Positions 35,419-47,224 of a stretch of 64,000 bases of DNA are shown in pieces. Positions within the stretch are counted from its first letter, which is position 1. Every line of letters begins with the position of its first letter. The position numbers and the translations under genes are program-made. The notes below the pieces were generated by a model. That model was not told the DNA's origin. It saw nothing but the letters and a program-made list of their open reading frames with translations, and made no database searches. The stretch covers positions 108,566,821-108,630,820 of the forward strand of contig NC_053392.1 in assembly GCF_905171765.1 (NCBI RefSeq). Reading direction: 5' to 3'. This stretch comes from Bufo bufo. Its lineage: Eukaryota > Chordata > Amphibia > Anura > Bufonidae.

Positions 35419-36456
35419 CACTCACCTAAAGAATTATTAGGAACACCTGTTCTATTTCTCATTAATGCAATTATCTAGTCAACCAATCACATGGCAGTTG
35501 CTTCAATGCATTTAGGGGTGTGGTCCTGGTCAAGACAATCTCCTGAACTCCAAACTGAATGTCAGAATGGGAAAGAAAGGTAATTTAAGCAATTTTGAGC
35601 GTGGCATGGTTGTTGGTGCCAGATGGGCCGGTCTGAGTATCTCACAATCTGTTCAGTTACTGGGATTTTCACGCACAACCATTTCTAGGGTTTACAAAGA
35701 ATGGTATAAAAAGGGAAAAACATCCAGTAGGCGGCAGTCCTGTGGGCAAAAATGCCTTGTGGATGCTAGAGGTCAGAGGAGAATGGGCCAACTGATTCAA
35801 GCTGATAGAAGAGCAACGTTGACTGAAATAACCACTCGTTACAACCGAGGTATGCAGCAAACCATTTGTGAAGCCACAACACGCACAACCTTGAGGCGGA
35901 TGGGCTACAACAGCAGAAGACCACTCATCTCCACTACAAATAGGAAAAAGAGGCTACAATTTGCATGAGCTCACCAAAATTGGACTGTGGAAGACTGGAA
36001 AAATGTTGCCTGGTCTGATGAATCTCGATTTCTGTTGAGACATTCAAATGGTAGAGTCCGAATTTGGCGTAAACAGAATGAGAACATGTATCCATCCTCT
36101 GATGGCTACTTCCAGCAGGATAATGCACCATGTCACAAAGCTCGAATCATTTCAAATTGATTTCTTGAACATGACAATGAGTTCACTGTACTAAAATGGC
36201 CCCCACAGTCACCAGATCTCAACCCAATAGAGCATCTTTGGGATGTGGTGGAACGGGAGCTACGTGCCCTGGATGTGCATCCCTCAAATCTCCATCAACT
36301 GCAAGATGCTATCCTATCAATATGGGCCAACATTTCTAAAGAATGCTATCAGCACCTTGTTGAATCAATGCCACGTAGAATTAAGGCAGTTCTGAAGGCA
36401 AAAGGGAGTCCAACACCGTATTAGTATGGTGTTCCTAATAATTCTTTAGGTGAGTG
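35419..36456 (+). mobile_element. Tc1/mariner element (DD36E) inside the hAT array
   Basis: Ends CACTCACCTAAAGAATTATT and its complement, with TA at 35417-35418 and 36457-36458. Same family as the element at 56197-57246 but in opposite orientation. Carries a transposase with an internal deletion. Confidence 0.95.
35567..36424 (+). pseudogene. DD36E Tc1-like transposase, internally deleted, two stops
   Basis: ATG at 35567 (MGKKGNLSNFERGMVVGAR). One frame runs to TAG at 36422 with two in-frame TGA codons: at 35966-35968, where relatives have Arg, and near 36157, where relatives have Trp. The catalytic motifs WSDESRF, QQDNAPCH and SPDLNPIEH are present, with 36 residues between second Asp and Glu. 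A core segment of about 55 residues between the first and second Asp is missing (QNENMYPSSDGY joins directly). A further four-residue gap lies at RRPLIS compared with the 56229 copy. Confidence 0.88.
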
Positions 36457-38189
36457 TATTTTGTTTTTGTACTGAAATAATAATACTGTAACTGCGAAAA
36501 TGAAATGTGTATCTATTTTTCATTTTGTACTGAAATAGGCCACTTAAACTCTTGCACCACAAATAAATGCAACAGTGAAGGGCGTACATTTTTTTCCTTT
36601 TTGGACTGAAATAGGACACTGAACGCTTTCACCACATACAACTGCAGTAGTGAACTGATAATATATTTTTCATTTTGTACTGAAATAGGCCAGTAAACTC
36701 TTTTACCAGAAATAAATGCACTAGTGAAGGCCGTATATATTTTTCTTTCTATAATGAAATAGGCCACTATAGCTTTTGCCACAAATAACTGCACCAGTGA
36801 AATGCGTATATTTTTTTCTTTCTGTACTGACATAGGCCACTAAACGCTTTCAACACATATAACTGCAGAAGTGAAGTACGTATATAATCTTTTTTTTGGT
36901 ATACTGAAATAGGCCACTAAACACTTTTGCCACAATTAACTGCACCAGTGAAGTCCGTGTATTTATTTATTTTTTCTGTACTGACGTAGGCCACTAAACA
37001 CTTTCAACACAAATTATTGCTGAAGAGAACTGAGAATATATTTTTCCCACATGTACTGAAATAGGCCACTAAACGCTATTGCCACAAATAAATGCACCAG
37101 TGAAGAGCGTATATATTTTTCTTTTTGTACTGAAATACGTCACTAAACGCTTTCACCACATATAACTGCAGAAGTGAACTGCGTACAGTATATATTTTTC
37201 TTTTTGTAATGAAATACACCACTGAACGCTTTCACCACATAAAGCTTCAGAAGTCAACTGCGTATATATTTATCTTTTTCTACTGAACTACACAACTGAA
37301 CGCTTTCAGCACATATAGCTGCAGAAGTGAACTGTGTATATATTTTTCTATTTCCACAGATATAAGCCACTAAAGGCTTTTCAACATAGCACTTGCACCC
37401 CAAGAACAAATTGCTGGAATGACAGATCTGTATAATAGCTATTTGGATCCCAAATAATCTTTCCCTGCACTTGTAAATAGCTTTTTTAGCAGTGTCCCTA
37501 GCGCCTTCTGATGTCTCTTCCTGCACTAAGATGCTGTGAAATGATTCCTCCCTATCCTTTTCCTGCACTTGTAAATCGCTTTTTTAGCAGTGTCCCTAGC
37601 GCCTTCTGATGTCTCTCCCTGCACTAAGATGCTGTGAAATGATTCCTCCCTATCCTTTCCCTGCACTTCTAAATCTTTTTTAAAAAAATTTTTCACAAGG
37701 AGCTTTTTCCAATTGCTGTCCCTAGCGCCTACTCACGGATGTTCCCTGCCCTCAGAGCGCTGGAAAATGTCTGCTTCTAAGATGGCCTCTGTATTTATAG
37801 GACTGTGACATCACAGGGCTGGCTGGCTGCTGATTGGCTGCATATATGTCAATCTGGGTGATCCCGCCTTCCCAGAGTTCATTTACCCATGTCCTCAGTC
37901 CTCACATGTGTGTCCACGATTTTAGGAAAATATTGCGAGTCGTTACCACGAAGCGCGAGGAAATTCGCATTTGTTGCGAATCAAATTTTTCCTGAAATTC
38001 GGATCGAATTCCACTTCGTCAGCTTCGATTCACTCATCTCTAGTTTCCACTAGAGTTGAGCAGACACCTGGATGTTCGGGTTCGGCAGGTGCGGCCAAAC
38101 TTAAAATAAAAGTTCAAGTTCGGGACCCGAACTTGACGCTGAAGCCGAACCCCATTGAAGTCAATCAGGACCCAAACTTTTGTGCACTA

Positions 38190-38820
38190 AAATGGCTCTA
38201 AAATAGTCCTGGAAAGGGCTAGAGGGCTGCAAAAGGCATCAAAATGTGTTTAAGAGCATGACAACTGTTCTGCAAACAAATGTGGATATGGAAATGACTT
38301 AAATAACATAAAATACAGAAAAATTTAAAATAACAATCTGGATCTAGGAGTATGAGGTTGAGGAGGCGGTGGATGGGTGGATGTGGCGGTGTAGGTTGAC
38401 GTGGCGGTGTAGGTGGAAGCGACGGTGAAGGAGGAATAGGTAGCTAACACTGATTTGTGTTATTTTTTTATTTTTAAATTGGGACATATAACAAAATAAA
38501 ACAAAGAATAAGTGCACTTGAGTACAAGAATGGATGGTTGAGGCTGGTATAAATGTCTATTCTGCACAAGGTACTGACAAGTCCTGTGGGATCCATGCCT
38601 GGTTCATTTTAATAAACGTAAGCTTGTCCACATTGGCTGTGGCCTGTGATAATGCTCTCTGCCGTGCTAAACACACGTTCACACTATACACTGGCTGCAG
38701 GGCAGGTCAGCACCTCCAAGGCTGACAAAGCTTTTCCACATTTTGGCCATGCTAACCCTGCCTTCTCAGGTGCTGGTGGTGCCCCAGCTGCATTGGCGAC
38801 CTCTTCCTCCTCCTCTGCCT
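38190..38820 (-). repeat. Extra copy of the hAT 3' region (continues at 48631-48770)
   Basis: Matches 50068-50960: the stretch 'aaatggctctaaaatagtcc' near 38190 recurs at 50068, and the C-terminal transposase coding sequence near 38570-38720 recurs at 50460-50640. The copy continues across the inserted hAT into 48631-48770. So the 3' part of the host element is present twice, separated by a 92-bp array. Confidence 0.75.
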
Positions 38821-39259
38821 TAGAGATGGCCCGAACTATCCGACGGCGAACAGTTCCCGGCGAACATAGCTTGTTCGCGTTCGCCTCTGCCGGGCGAACA
38901 CATGCGATGTTCGGTCCGCCCCCTATACATCATCATTGAGCAAACTTTGACCCTGTACCTCACAGTCAGCAGACACATTCCAGCCAATCAGCAGCATACC
39001 CTCCCTCCCAGACCCTCCCACCTCCTGCACAGCATCCATTTTAGATTCATTCTGAAGCTGCAGTCTTAGTGAGAGGAGGGAGACTGTAACTGCTGCTGAT
39101 TTAATTGGGAAATCGATAGCTAGGCTAGTGAATTCAGTGTCCACTCCAGTCCTGAAAGACTCATCTGATCTCTGCTGTAAGGACAGCGTCCTGACAGCAC
39201 CCCAAAAAGCCCTTTTTAGGGCTGCAACATTAGTCTGCTTTTTTTTTTTCCTTTATATA

Positions 39260-42200
39260 CATATTGCAGTTGCCTGGCCTGCCTGTGTGTGAGGAGCTGC
39301 AGGCCCACAGACTGTAGTGTGCCCACTGCCAGTGCTCACCCCTGTCATTCCGTGTGGCACAGGACTTTGCTTAAAAAAAGGCACTTAATTTTTACACTTT
39401 AATCTAAGGTTAGTTGCCTGCCAGTGTGTGTCAGGCTGACTTCCACTGACTGTAGTGTGCCCACTGCCAGTGCCCACCACTCATACCGGCTGGCACAGGA
39501 CTTTGCATAAAAAAGGCATTTAATTTTTACACTTTAGTGTAATTTCAGCTGCTTGCCTGCTGCTAGTGTGTGTCAGGCCGACTTCAACTGACTGTAGTGT
39601 GCCCACTGCCAGTGCCCACCCCTGTCATCCCGTGTGGCACAGGACTTTGCTTAAAAAAAAGGCACTTCATTTTTACACTTTAATCTAAGGTTAGTTGCCT
39701 GCCAGTGTGTGTCAGGCCGACTTCAACTGACTGTAGTGTGCCCACTGCCAGTGCCCACCCCTGTCATCCCGAGTGGCACAGGACTTTGCTTAAAAAATAG
39801 GCACTTAATTTTTACACTTTAATCTAAGGTTAGTTGCCTGCCAGTGTGTGTCAGGCTGACTTCCACTGACTGTAGTGTGCCCACTGCCAGTGCCCACCAC
39901 TCATACCGGCTGGCACAGGACTTTGCTTAAAAAAGGCATTTAATTTTTACACTTTAATGTAATTTCAGCTGCTTGCCTGCTGCTAGTGTGTGTCAGGCCG
40001 ACTTCAACTGACTGTAGTGTGCCCACTGCCAGTGCCCACCCCTGTCATACCGAGTGGCACAGGACTTTGCTTAAAAAATAGGCACTTAATTTTTACACTT
40101 TAATCTAAGGTTAGTTGCCTGCCAGTGTGTGTCAGGCTGACTTCCACTGACTGTAGTGTGCCCACTGCCAGTGCCCACCACTCATACCGGCTGGCACAGG
40201 ACTTTGCTTAAAAAAGGCATTTAATTTTTACACTTTAATGTAATTTCAGCTGCTTGCCTGCTGCTAGTGTGTGTCAGGCCGACTTCAACTGACTGTAGTG
40301 TGCCCACTGCCAGTGCCCACCCCTGTCATACCGAGTGGCACAGGACTTTGCTTAAAAAATAGGCACTTAATTTTTACACTTTAATCTAAGGTTAGTTGCC
40401 TGCCAGTGTGTGTCAGGCTGACTTCCACTGACTGTAGTGTGCCCACTGCCAGTGCCCACCACTCATACCGGCTGGCACAGGACTTTGCATAAAAAAGGCA
40501 TTTAATTTTTACACTTTAGTGTAATTTCAGCTGCTTGCCTGCTGCTAGTGTGTGTCAGGCCGACTTCAACTGACTGTAGTGTGCCCACTGCCAGTGCCCA
40601 CCCCTGTCATACCGAGTGGCACAGGACTTTGCTTAAAAAATAGGCACTTAATTTTTACACTTTAATCTAAGGTTAGTTGCCTGCCAGTGTGTGTCAGGCT
40701 GACTTCCACTGACTGTAGTGTGCCCACTGCCAGTGCCCACCACTCATACCGGCTGGCACAGGACTTTGCTTAAAAAAGGCATTTAATTTTTACACTTTAA
40801 TGTAATTTCAGCTGCTTGCCTGCTGCTAGTGTGTGTCAGGCCGACTTCAACTGACTGTAGTGTGCCCACTGCCAGTGCCCACCCCTGTCATACCGAGTGG
40901 CACAGGACTTTGCTTAAAAAATAGGCACTTAATTTTTACACTTTAATCTAAGGTTAGTTGCCTGCCAGTGTGTGTCAGGCTGACTTCCACTGACTGTAGT
41001 GTGCCCACTGCCAGTGCCCACCACTCATACCGGCTGGCACAGGACTTTGCATAAAAAAGGCATTTAATTTTTACACTTTAGTGTAATTTCAGCTGCTTGC
41101 CTGCTGCTAGTGTGTGTCAGGCCGACTTCAACTGACTGTAGTGTGCCCACTGCCAGTGCCAACCACTGATACCGGGTGGCACAGTAGCTTGCCGATAAAT
41201 AAGGCATTTAATTTTTAGACAGTAGTCTAAATTCAGTTGCTTGCCTGCTGCCAGTGTGTGTCAGGCCCGCTTCCACTGACTGTAGTGTGCCCACTGCCAG
41301 TGCCAACCACTGATACCGGGTGGCACAGTAGCTTGCCGATAAATAAGGCATTTAATTTTTAGACAGTAGTCTAAATTCAGTTGCTTGCCTGCTGCCAGTG
41401 TGTGTCAGGCCCTCTTCCACTGACTGTAGTGTGCCCACTGCCAGTGCCAACCACTCATACCGGGTGGCACAGTAGCTTGCCGATAAATAAGGCATTTAAT
41501 TTTTACACTTTAGTGTAATTTCAGTTGCTTGCCTGCTGCCAGTGTGTGTCAGGCCCGCTTCCACTGACTGTAGTGTGCCCACTGCCAGTGCCAACCACTG
41601 ATACCGGGTGGCACAGTAGCTTGCCGATAAATAAGGCATTTAATTTTTAGACAGTAGTCTAAATTCAGTTGCTTGCCTGCTGCCAGTCAGTGTGTCAGGC
41701 CCTCTTCCACTGACTGTAGTGTGCCCACTGCCAGTGCCAACCACTCATACCGGGTGGCACAGTAGCTTGCCGATAAATAAGGCATTTAATTTTTACACTT
41801 TAGTGTAATTTCAGTTGCTTGCCTGCTGCCAGTGTGTGTCAGGCCCGCTTCTACTGACTGTAGTGTGCCCACTGCCAGTGCCAACCACTGATACCGGGTG
41901 GCACAGTAGCTTGCCGATAAATAAGGCATTTAATTTTTACACTTTAGTGTAATTTCAGTTGCTTGCCTGCTGCCAGTGTGTGTCAGGCCCGCTTCCACTG
42001 ACTGTAGTGTGCCCACTGCCAGTGCCAACCACTGATACCGGGTGGCACAGTAGCTTGCCGATAAATAAGGCATTTAATTTTTAGACAGTAGTCTAAATTC
42101 AGTTGCTTGCCTGCTGCCAGTCAGTGTGTCAGGCCCTCTTCCACTGACTGTAGTGTGCCCACTGCCAGTGCCAACCACTCATACCGGGTGGCACAGTAGC

Positions 42201-43062
42201 TTGCCGATAAATAAGGCATTTAATTTTTACACTTTAGTGTAATTTCAGTTGCTTGCCTGCTGCCAGTGTGTGTCAGGCCCGCTTCTACTGACTGTAGTGT
42301 GCCCACTGCCAGTGCCAACCACTGATACCGGGTGGCACAGTAGCTTGCCGATAAATAAGGCATTTAATTTTTAGACAGTAGTCTAAATTCAGTTGCTTGC
42401 CTGCTGCCAGTGTGTGTCAGGCCCGCTTCCACTGACTGTAGTGTGCCCACTGCCAGTGCCAACCACTGATACCGGGTGGCACAGTAGCTTGTCGATAAAT
42501 AAGGCATTTAATTTTTACACTTTAGTGTAATTTCAGTTGCTTGCCTGCTGCCAGTGTGTGTCAGGCCCGCTTCCACTGACTGTAGTGTGCCCACTGCCAG
42601 TGCCAACCACTGATACCGGGTGGCACAGTAGCTTGCCGATAAATAAGGCATTTAATTTTTAGACAGTAGTCTAAATTCAGTTGCTTGCCTGCTGCCAGTG
42701 TGTGTCAGGCCCTCTTCCACTGACTGTAGTGTGCCCACTGCCAGTGCCAACCATTCATACCGGGTGGCACAGTAGCTTGCCGATAAATAAGGCATTTAAT
42801 TTTTACACTTTAGTGTAATTTCAGTTGCTTGCCTGCTGCCAGTGTGTGTCAGGCCCTCTTCCACTGACTGTAGTGTGCCCACTGCCAGTGCCAACCACTG
42901 ATACCGGGTGGCACAGTAGCTTGCCGATAAATAAGGCATTTAATTTTTAGACAGTAGTCTAAATTCAGTTGCTTGCCTGCTGCCAGTGTGTGTCAGGCCC
43001 ACTTCCACAGACTGTAGTGTGCCCACTGCCAGTGCCAACCACTCATACCGGGTGGCACAGTA
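39260..43062. repeat. Subterminal array of about 140-bp units with higher-order structure
   Basis: About 27 units containing 'actgtagtgtgcccactgcc'. In the left half two unit types (CACTCATACCGGCTGG and CCCTGTCATACCGAGTGG) alternate as a dimer of about 280 bp. In the right half a different set carries GGTGGCACAGTAGCTTGCC and either a 'agacagtagtctaaattcag' or a 'acactttagtgtaatttcag' end. The array stops 36 bp before the transposase ATG. Confidence 0.9.
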
Positions 43063-43097
43063 CCTAGCACGCGTAGTACCACTTATCTAAAAAAAAA

Positions 43098-46000
43098 ATG
43101 ACAGGCAGAGGCAGGCCACCCCGCAGGGGCCGTCGTGGTCGTGGTGCTGTGATTTCCACTGTCCCTGGAATAATGCCCAGTTTTCAGAGGCCACGTACCC
43201 TGAACCCGAAAAATTCAGAGGACGTAGTTGACTGGCTTAGACAGGACACCCAATCTTCAACAGCTTCCGCTAAGAACCTTGACGCACCATCCTCCTCCAA
43301 CTCAGCTTCGGTCACCTGCTCTCAAGTTACCACGCACCCGCCCGTCGCCACTACCACCACAGCCACCACAGCCGCTTCACTTGATCCGTCAGAGGAGTTA
43401 TTTACACATCAGTTGGATGCAATTAGTGATGCGCAACCATTATTGCCAGATGATGTAGATTACGGGGATATGTCTCAGTCAGGCAGGATTACACACATGG
43501 ACGTACAGTGTGATGATGATGATGTTGTACCCGCTGCTGCTTCCTTTGCTGAGGTGTCAGATACAAGTGAAGCGGTTGATGATGACGATGTGTCCACGGA
43601 TGCCACGTGGGTGCCTGCTCGAAGAGAAGAAGAGGGGGAAAGTTCTGAAGGGGAGACAGAGAGAATGAGGAGACGAGTTGGAAGCAGGGGGAGGTCGTCG
43701 CAAGGAGTTAGTAGCACAGTCAGACAGCATGTATCGGCACCTGGGGTCAGCCAGACAGCACGCCAGTCAACGCATGCTGTTGCCACCACTAGAATGCCGT
43801 CATTGCAAAGCTCAGCAGTGTGGCATTTTTTTTGTGTGTCTGCCTCTGATAAAAGCAATGCCATTTGCAACCTGTGCCAAAAGAAACTGAGTCGTGGGAA
43901 GTCCAACACCCACCTTGGTACAACTGCTTTGCGAAGGCACATGATCTCACATCACAAACGCCTATGGGATCAACACATGAGTACAAGCAGCACACAAACT
44001 CAAAGCCACCATGCTCCTCCTGGTCCTGCATCTTCAGCCACGTCAACCACTGCTGTCCTCCCTGCCCCCTCTCAACCACCCGCCACTCCATCTCTCACCT
44101 TCAGCAGTTCCTGCTCATCTGCCCACAGTCAGGTGTCTGTCAAGGACATGTTTGAGCATAAGAAGCCAATGTCACAAAGTCACCCCCTTGCCCGGCGACT
44201 GACAGCTGGCTTGACGGAACTCTTAGCCCGCCAGCTTTTACCATACCAGCTGGTAGAGTCTGAGGCCTTCAAAAAATTTGTCGCTATTGGGACACCACAG
44301 TGGAAGGTACCCGGACGAAATTTTTTTTCAAAAAAGGCAATCCCAAACCTCTACCATGTCATTGAAAAGGAAGTCATGGCATCTCTGGCATACAGTGTTG
44401 GGGCAAGGGTCCATCTGACCACTGATACCTGGTCTGCAAAGCACGGTCAGGGCAGGTATATCACGTATACTGCGCATTGGGTCAACCTGCTGACGGCTGA
44501 CAAGCATGGAATGCGTGGCTCTGCAGCGGAGTTGGTGACACCACCACGACTTGCAGGCAGACCTACTGCCACCTCCTCTACTCCTACTCCATCCTCTTTA
44601 ATTTCCTCCTCGGCTGAGTCCTCTTCTGCTGCGGCGTCTGGCTGCACATCAACTGATTCCCCCCAGCTCCCCAGGGGCTATTCCACATCCCGGATACGAC
44701 AGTGTAACGCTATCTTGGGGTTGACTTGCCTGAAAGCAGAGAGCCACACAGGACCAGCACTCCTGTCCGCCCTGAACGCACAGGTGGATCAGTGGCTGAC
44801 CCCGCACCAACTGGAGATCGGCAAAGTGGTGTGTGACAATGGAAGCAATCTGTTGGCGGCATTAAATTTGGGCAAGTTGTCACATGTGCCGTGCATGGCA
44901 CATGTGTTGAATCTCATCGTACAACGTTTTGTGTCTAAGTACCCAGGCTTACAGGACGTCCTCAAGCAGGCCAGGAAGGTGTGTGGCCATTTCAGGCGTT
45001 CCTACACGGCCATGGCGCACTTTTCCGATATTCAGCGGCGAAACAACATGCCAGTGAGGCGCTTGATATGCGACAGCCCGACACGTTGGAATTCAACACT
45101 CCTAATGTTCGACCGCCTGCTCCAACAAGAAAAAGCCGTCAACGAGTATTTGTATGACCGGGGTGCTAGGACAGCCTCTGCGGAGCTGGGAATCTTTTTG
45201 CCACGTTACTGGACACTCATGCGCAATGCCTGTAGGCTTATGCGTCCTTTTGAGGAGGTGACAAACCTAGTCAGTCGCACCGAAGCCACCATCAGCGACC
45301 TCATCCCATTTGTTTTCTTCCTGGAGCGTGCCCTGCGAAGAGTTCTGGATCAGGCTGTAGATGAGCGTGAAGAGGAAGAGGAAGAGTTGTGGTCACCATC
45401 ACCACCAGAAACAGCCTTGTCATCATCGCTTGCCGGACCTACAGCAACGCTGGAAGAGGAGTATGAGGAAGAGGAGTCAGAGGAGGAATGTGGCGGCTTT
45501 GAGGAGGAGGAAGACCAACCACAGCAGGCACCCCAGGGTGCTCGTTGTTGTCACCTATCTGGGACCCATGGTGTTGTACGTGGCTGGGGGGAAGAACAGA
45601 CCGTCAATGACATCAGTGAGGACGAGGAACGGGAAATGAGAAGCTCTGCATCCAACCTTGTTCAAATGGGGTCTTTCATGCTGTCATGTCTGTTGAGGGA
45701 CCCACGTATAAAAAGGATAAAGGAGAACGATCTGTACTGGGTGACCACGCTACTAGACCCCCGGTATAAGCAGAAAGTGGCAGAAATGTTACAAAATTAC
45801 CGAAAGTCGGAAAGGATGCAGCAGTTCAAAACCAAACTAAAAAATATGCTTTACACAGCTTATAAGGGAGATGTCACAGCACAACGGGAATCTAACAGGG
45901 GAAGAGGTGAGTGTAATCCTCCTCCTACCACGGCGGCAAGGACTGGACGATTTACAGATGTGTTGTTGATGGAGGACATGCGGAGCTTTTTCAGTCCTAC

Positions 46001-46346
46001 TCATCGCCACAGCCCTTCGGGATCCAGCCTTAGAGAACGACTCGACCGACAGGTAGCAGACTACCTCGCCTTAACAGCAGATATCGACACTCTGAGGAGC
46101 AATGAACCCCTTCACTACTGGGTGTGCAGGCTTGACCTGTGGCCTGAGCTATCCCAGTTTGCGATAGAACTTCTGGCCTGCCCTGCTTCAAGTGTCCTGT
46201 CAGAAAGGAGCTTCAGTGCAGCAGGAGGCATTGTCACTGACAAGAGAAGTCGCCTCGGTCAAAAAAGTGTTGATTACCTCACCTTCATAAAGATGAATGA
46301 GGCATGGATCCCGAAGGGACTGACAGTGGGGGATACGTTTGACTAA
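43098..46346 (+). CDS. hAT transposase with BED zinc finger, intact
   Basis: 1082 codons, no breaks. N-terminus MTGRGRPPRRGRRGRG is basic; residues 60-230 are Ser/Thr-rich and acidic. A BED finger at about 238-286 has C257-x2-C260 and H281-x4-H286 and would bind the element ends. The RNase H-like core shows LTTDTWSAKHGQGRY (D443), VVCDNGSN (D580), AHVLNLIVQ, CDSPTRWNST (659-667) and the C-terminal ACPASSVLSERSFSAAGG (E1036), giving the D, D, E triad of hAT enzymes. An acidic insert at 755-810 splits the core, and the hATC dimerisation region ends near 1070. The start is the first ATG after the array. Closest known relatives are ZBED-type hAT proteins. The enzyme excises and reinserts the element in the nucleus. 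No inactivating change was seen, so it could be active. Confidence 0.93.
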   Translation: MTGRGRPPRRGRRGRGAVISTVPGIMPSFQRPRTLNPKNSEDVVDWLRQDTQSSTASAKNLDAPSSSNSASVTCSQVTTHPPVATTTTATTAASLDPSEELFTHQLDAISDAQPLLPDDVDYGDMSQSGRITHMDVQCDDDDVVPAAASFAEVSDTSEAVDDDDVSTDATWVPARREEEGESSEGETERMRRRVGSRGRSSQGVSSTVRQHVSAPGVSQTARQSTHAVATTRMPSLQSSAVWHFFCVSASDKSNAICNLCQKKLSRGKSNTHLGTTALRRHMISHHKRLWDQHMSTSSTQTQSHHAPPGPASSATSTTAVLPAPSQPPATPSLTFSSSCSSAHSQVSVKDMFEHKKPMSQSHPLARRLTAGLTELLARQLLPYQLVESEAFKKFVAIGTPQWKVPGRNFFSKKAIPNLYHVIEKEVMASLAYSVGARVHLTTDTWSAKHGQGRYITYTAHWVNLLTADKHGMRGSAAELVTPPRLAGRPTATSSTPTPSSLISSSAESSSAAASGCTSTDSPQLPRGYSTSRIRQCNAILGLTCLKAESHTGPALLSALNAQVDQWLTPHQLEIGKVVCDNGSNLLAALNLGKLSHVPCMAHVLNLIVQRFVSKYPGLQDVLKQARKVCGHFRRSYTAMAHFSDIQRRNNMPVRRLICDSPTRWNSTLLMFDRLLQQEKAVNEYLYDRGARTASAELGIFLPRYWTLMRNACRLMRPFEEVTNLVSRTEATISDLIPFVFFLERALRRVLDQAVDEREEEEEELWSPSPPETALSSSLAGPTATLEEEYEEEESEEECGGFEEEEDQPQQAPQGARCCHLSGTHGVVRGWGEEQTVNDISEDEEREMRSSASNLVQMGSFMLSCLLRDPRIKRIKENDLYWVTTLLDPRYKQKVAEMLQNYRKSERMQQFKTKLKNMLYTAYKGDVTAQRESNRGRGECNPPPTTAARTGRFTDVLLMEDMRSFFSPTHRHSPSGSSLRERLDRQVADYLALTADIDTLRSNEPLHYWVCRLDLWPELSQFAIELLACPASSVLSERSFSAAGGIVTDKRSRLGQKSVDYLTFIKMNEAWIPKGLTVGDTFD

Positions 46347-47220
46347 CAAAAGGCCTGATTACATGCCTTGGCCTCAAAATGGTCCCCACGCTGCTGTATT
46401 TAATGTCTGCATACCGGATGACTTTCGTGAATTCTCCACCACCAACTAGGGTTCAAGCCGTAATGTTTTAGTCACTTTTCTGCCTGGAAAACATAAATTT
46501 TTCCGGCCGCTGCTACAATAGCGTCTGCAACAGTGCCATTATTTTTCAGGCATGTGTACATGCCTAATTTTTCTGTCCTATGGTGCAGCACTGTGGCTGC
46601 AAAAACAAACCAAAAAAAAAAGGCACATACAAGTGTCAATTCCCCTTCGTGATCGTTACCTTGTTGTGGTGAAGGGGCTTGCGTATCACAATGAAGCAAT
46701 CATCATCACCTCTATAAAAGTGTGTTGGCAATGTTGCCACACCCCAGATGATAAGGCCGTTGCTTCATTATGGTCAGACCAAAAGCGATCGGGTGGCCAC
46801 GCTACTAGACCCCCGGTATAAGCAGAAAGTGGCAGAAATGTTACCAAATTACCAAAAGTCGGAAAGGATGCAGCAGTTCAAAACCAAACTAAAAAATATG
46901 CTTTACACAGCTTATAAGGGGGATGTCAATGGGGGATTCGACAATGGTTAATCAATTCGACCGGATAGGGTCCGTAACAGGGATTAAACTGATAGCAATA
47001 GTACTAGTTAAGACACCACTCATATAGGGTGTCACAGCACATTGCTCTGTGCACGCGCAGTGCCCCAATTTGGGAGTAAGAGGACCGACCAAGCTGCTTT
47101 TTCCATCTCCCGGTTCCTGAAATCAATTCAGTTTAGTGTATGAGAGTTTGGTCTGTCACTGTGAAGGCAGTCGAAGGTACCCGGCCTAAATTTTTTTTCA
47201 TAAAAGGCAATTCCTGATAT
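46347..47220. other. hAT 3' region with displaced transposase fragments
   Basis: 46791-46926 is a near copy of transposase sequence 45739-45875 (the LLDPRYKQKVAEML region). 47168-47215 copies 44299-44347 (the KVPGRNFFSKKA region). The order is scrambled relative to the gene and they are not in a shared long frame. Confidence 0.8.
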
Positions 47221-47224
47221 GGGA

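Larger units (their letters stand above)
28690..37400. repeat. Subterminal tandem array (about 74-bp units) of the hAT element
   Basis: Units contain 'gaaatangtcactaaacgct', 'ttaccacatataactgca' and 'gaatanaattagttttt'-type blocks (n marks variable bases). The array is present at 28690-29400, 35338-35418 and 36457-37400, interrupted by the Ngaro-type element and a Tc1. Sequence on either side of each insertion rejoins within a unit. Confidence 0.8.
25869..38042 (-). mobile_element. Non-autonomous hAT element with GTTTCCAC duplication
   Basis: Left end TAGAGATGAGCTAAT and right end ATTCACTCATCTCTA, with GTTTCCAC at 25861-25868 and 38043-38050. The right end is the family match of the left end at 5382, so the element reads on the minus strand. 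Its order is: 5' end, an array of about 74-bp units (37400 down to 28690, interrupted by a Ngaro-type element and a Tc1), a GC-rich minisatellite, 3' end. No transposase is visible where its relative has one. Confidence 0.88.
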
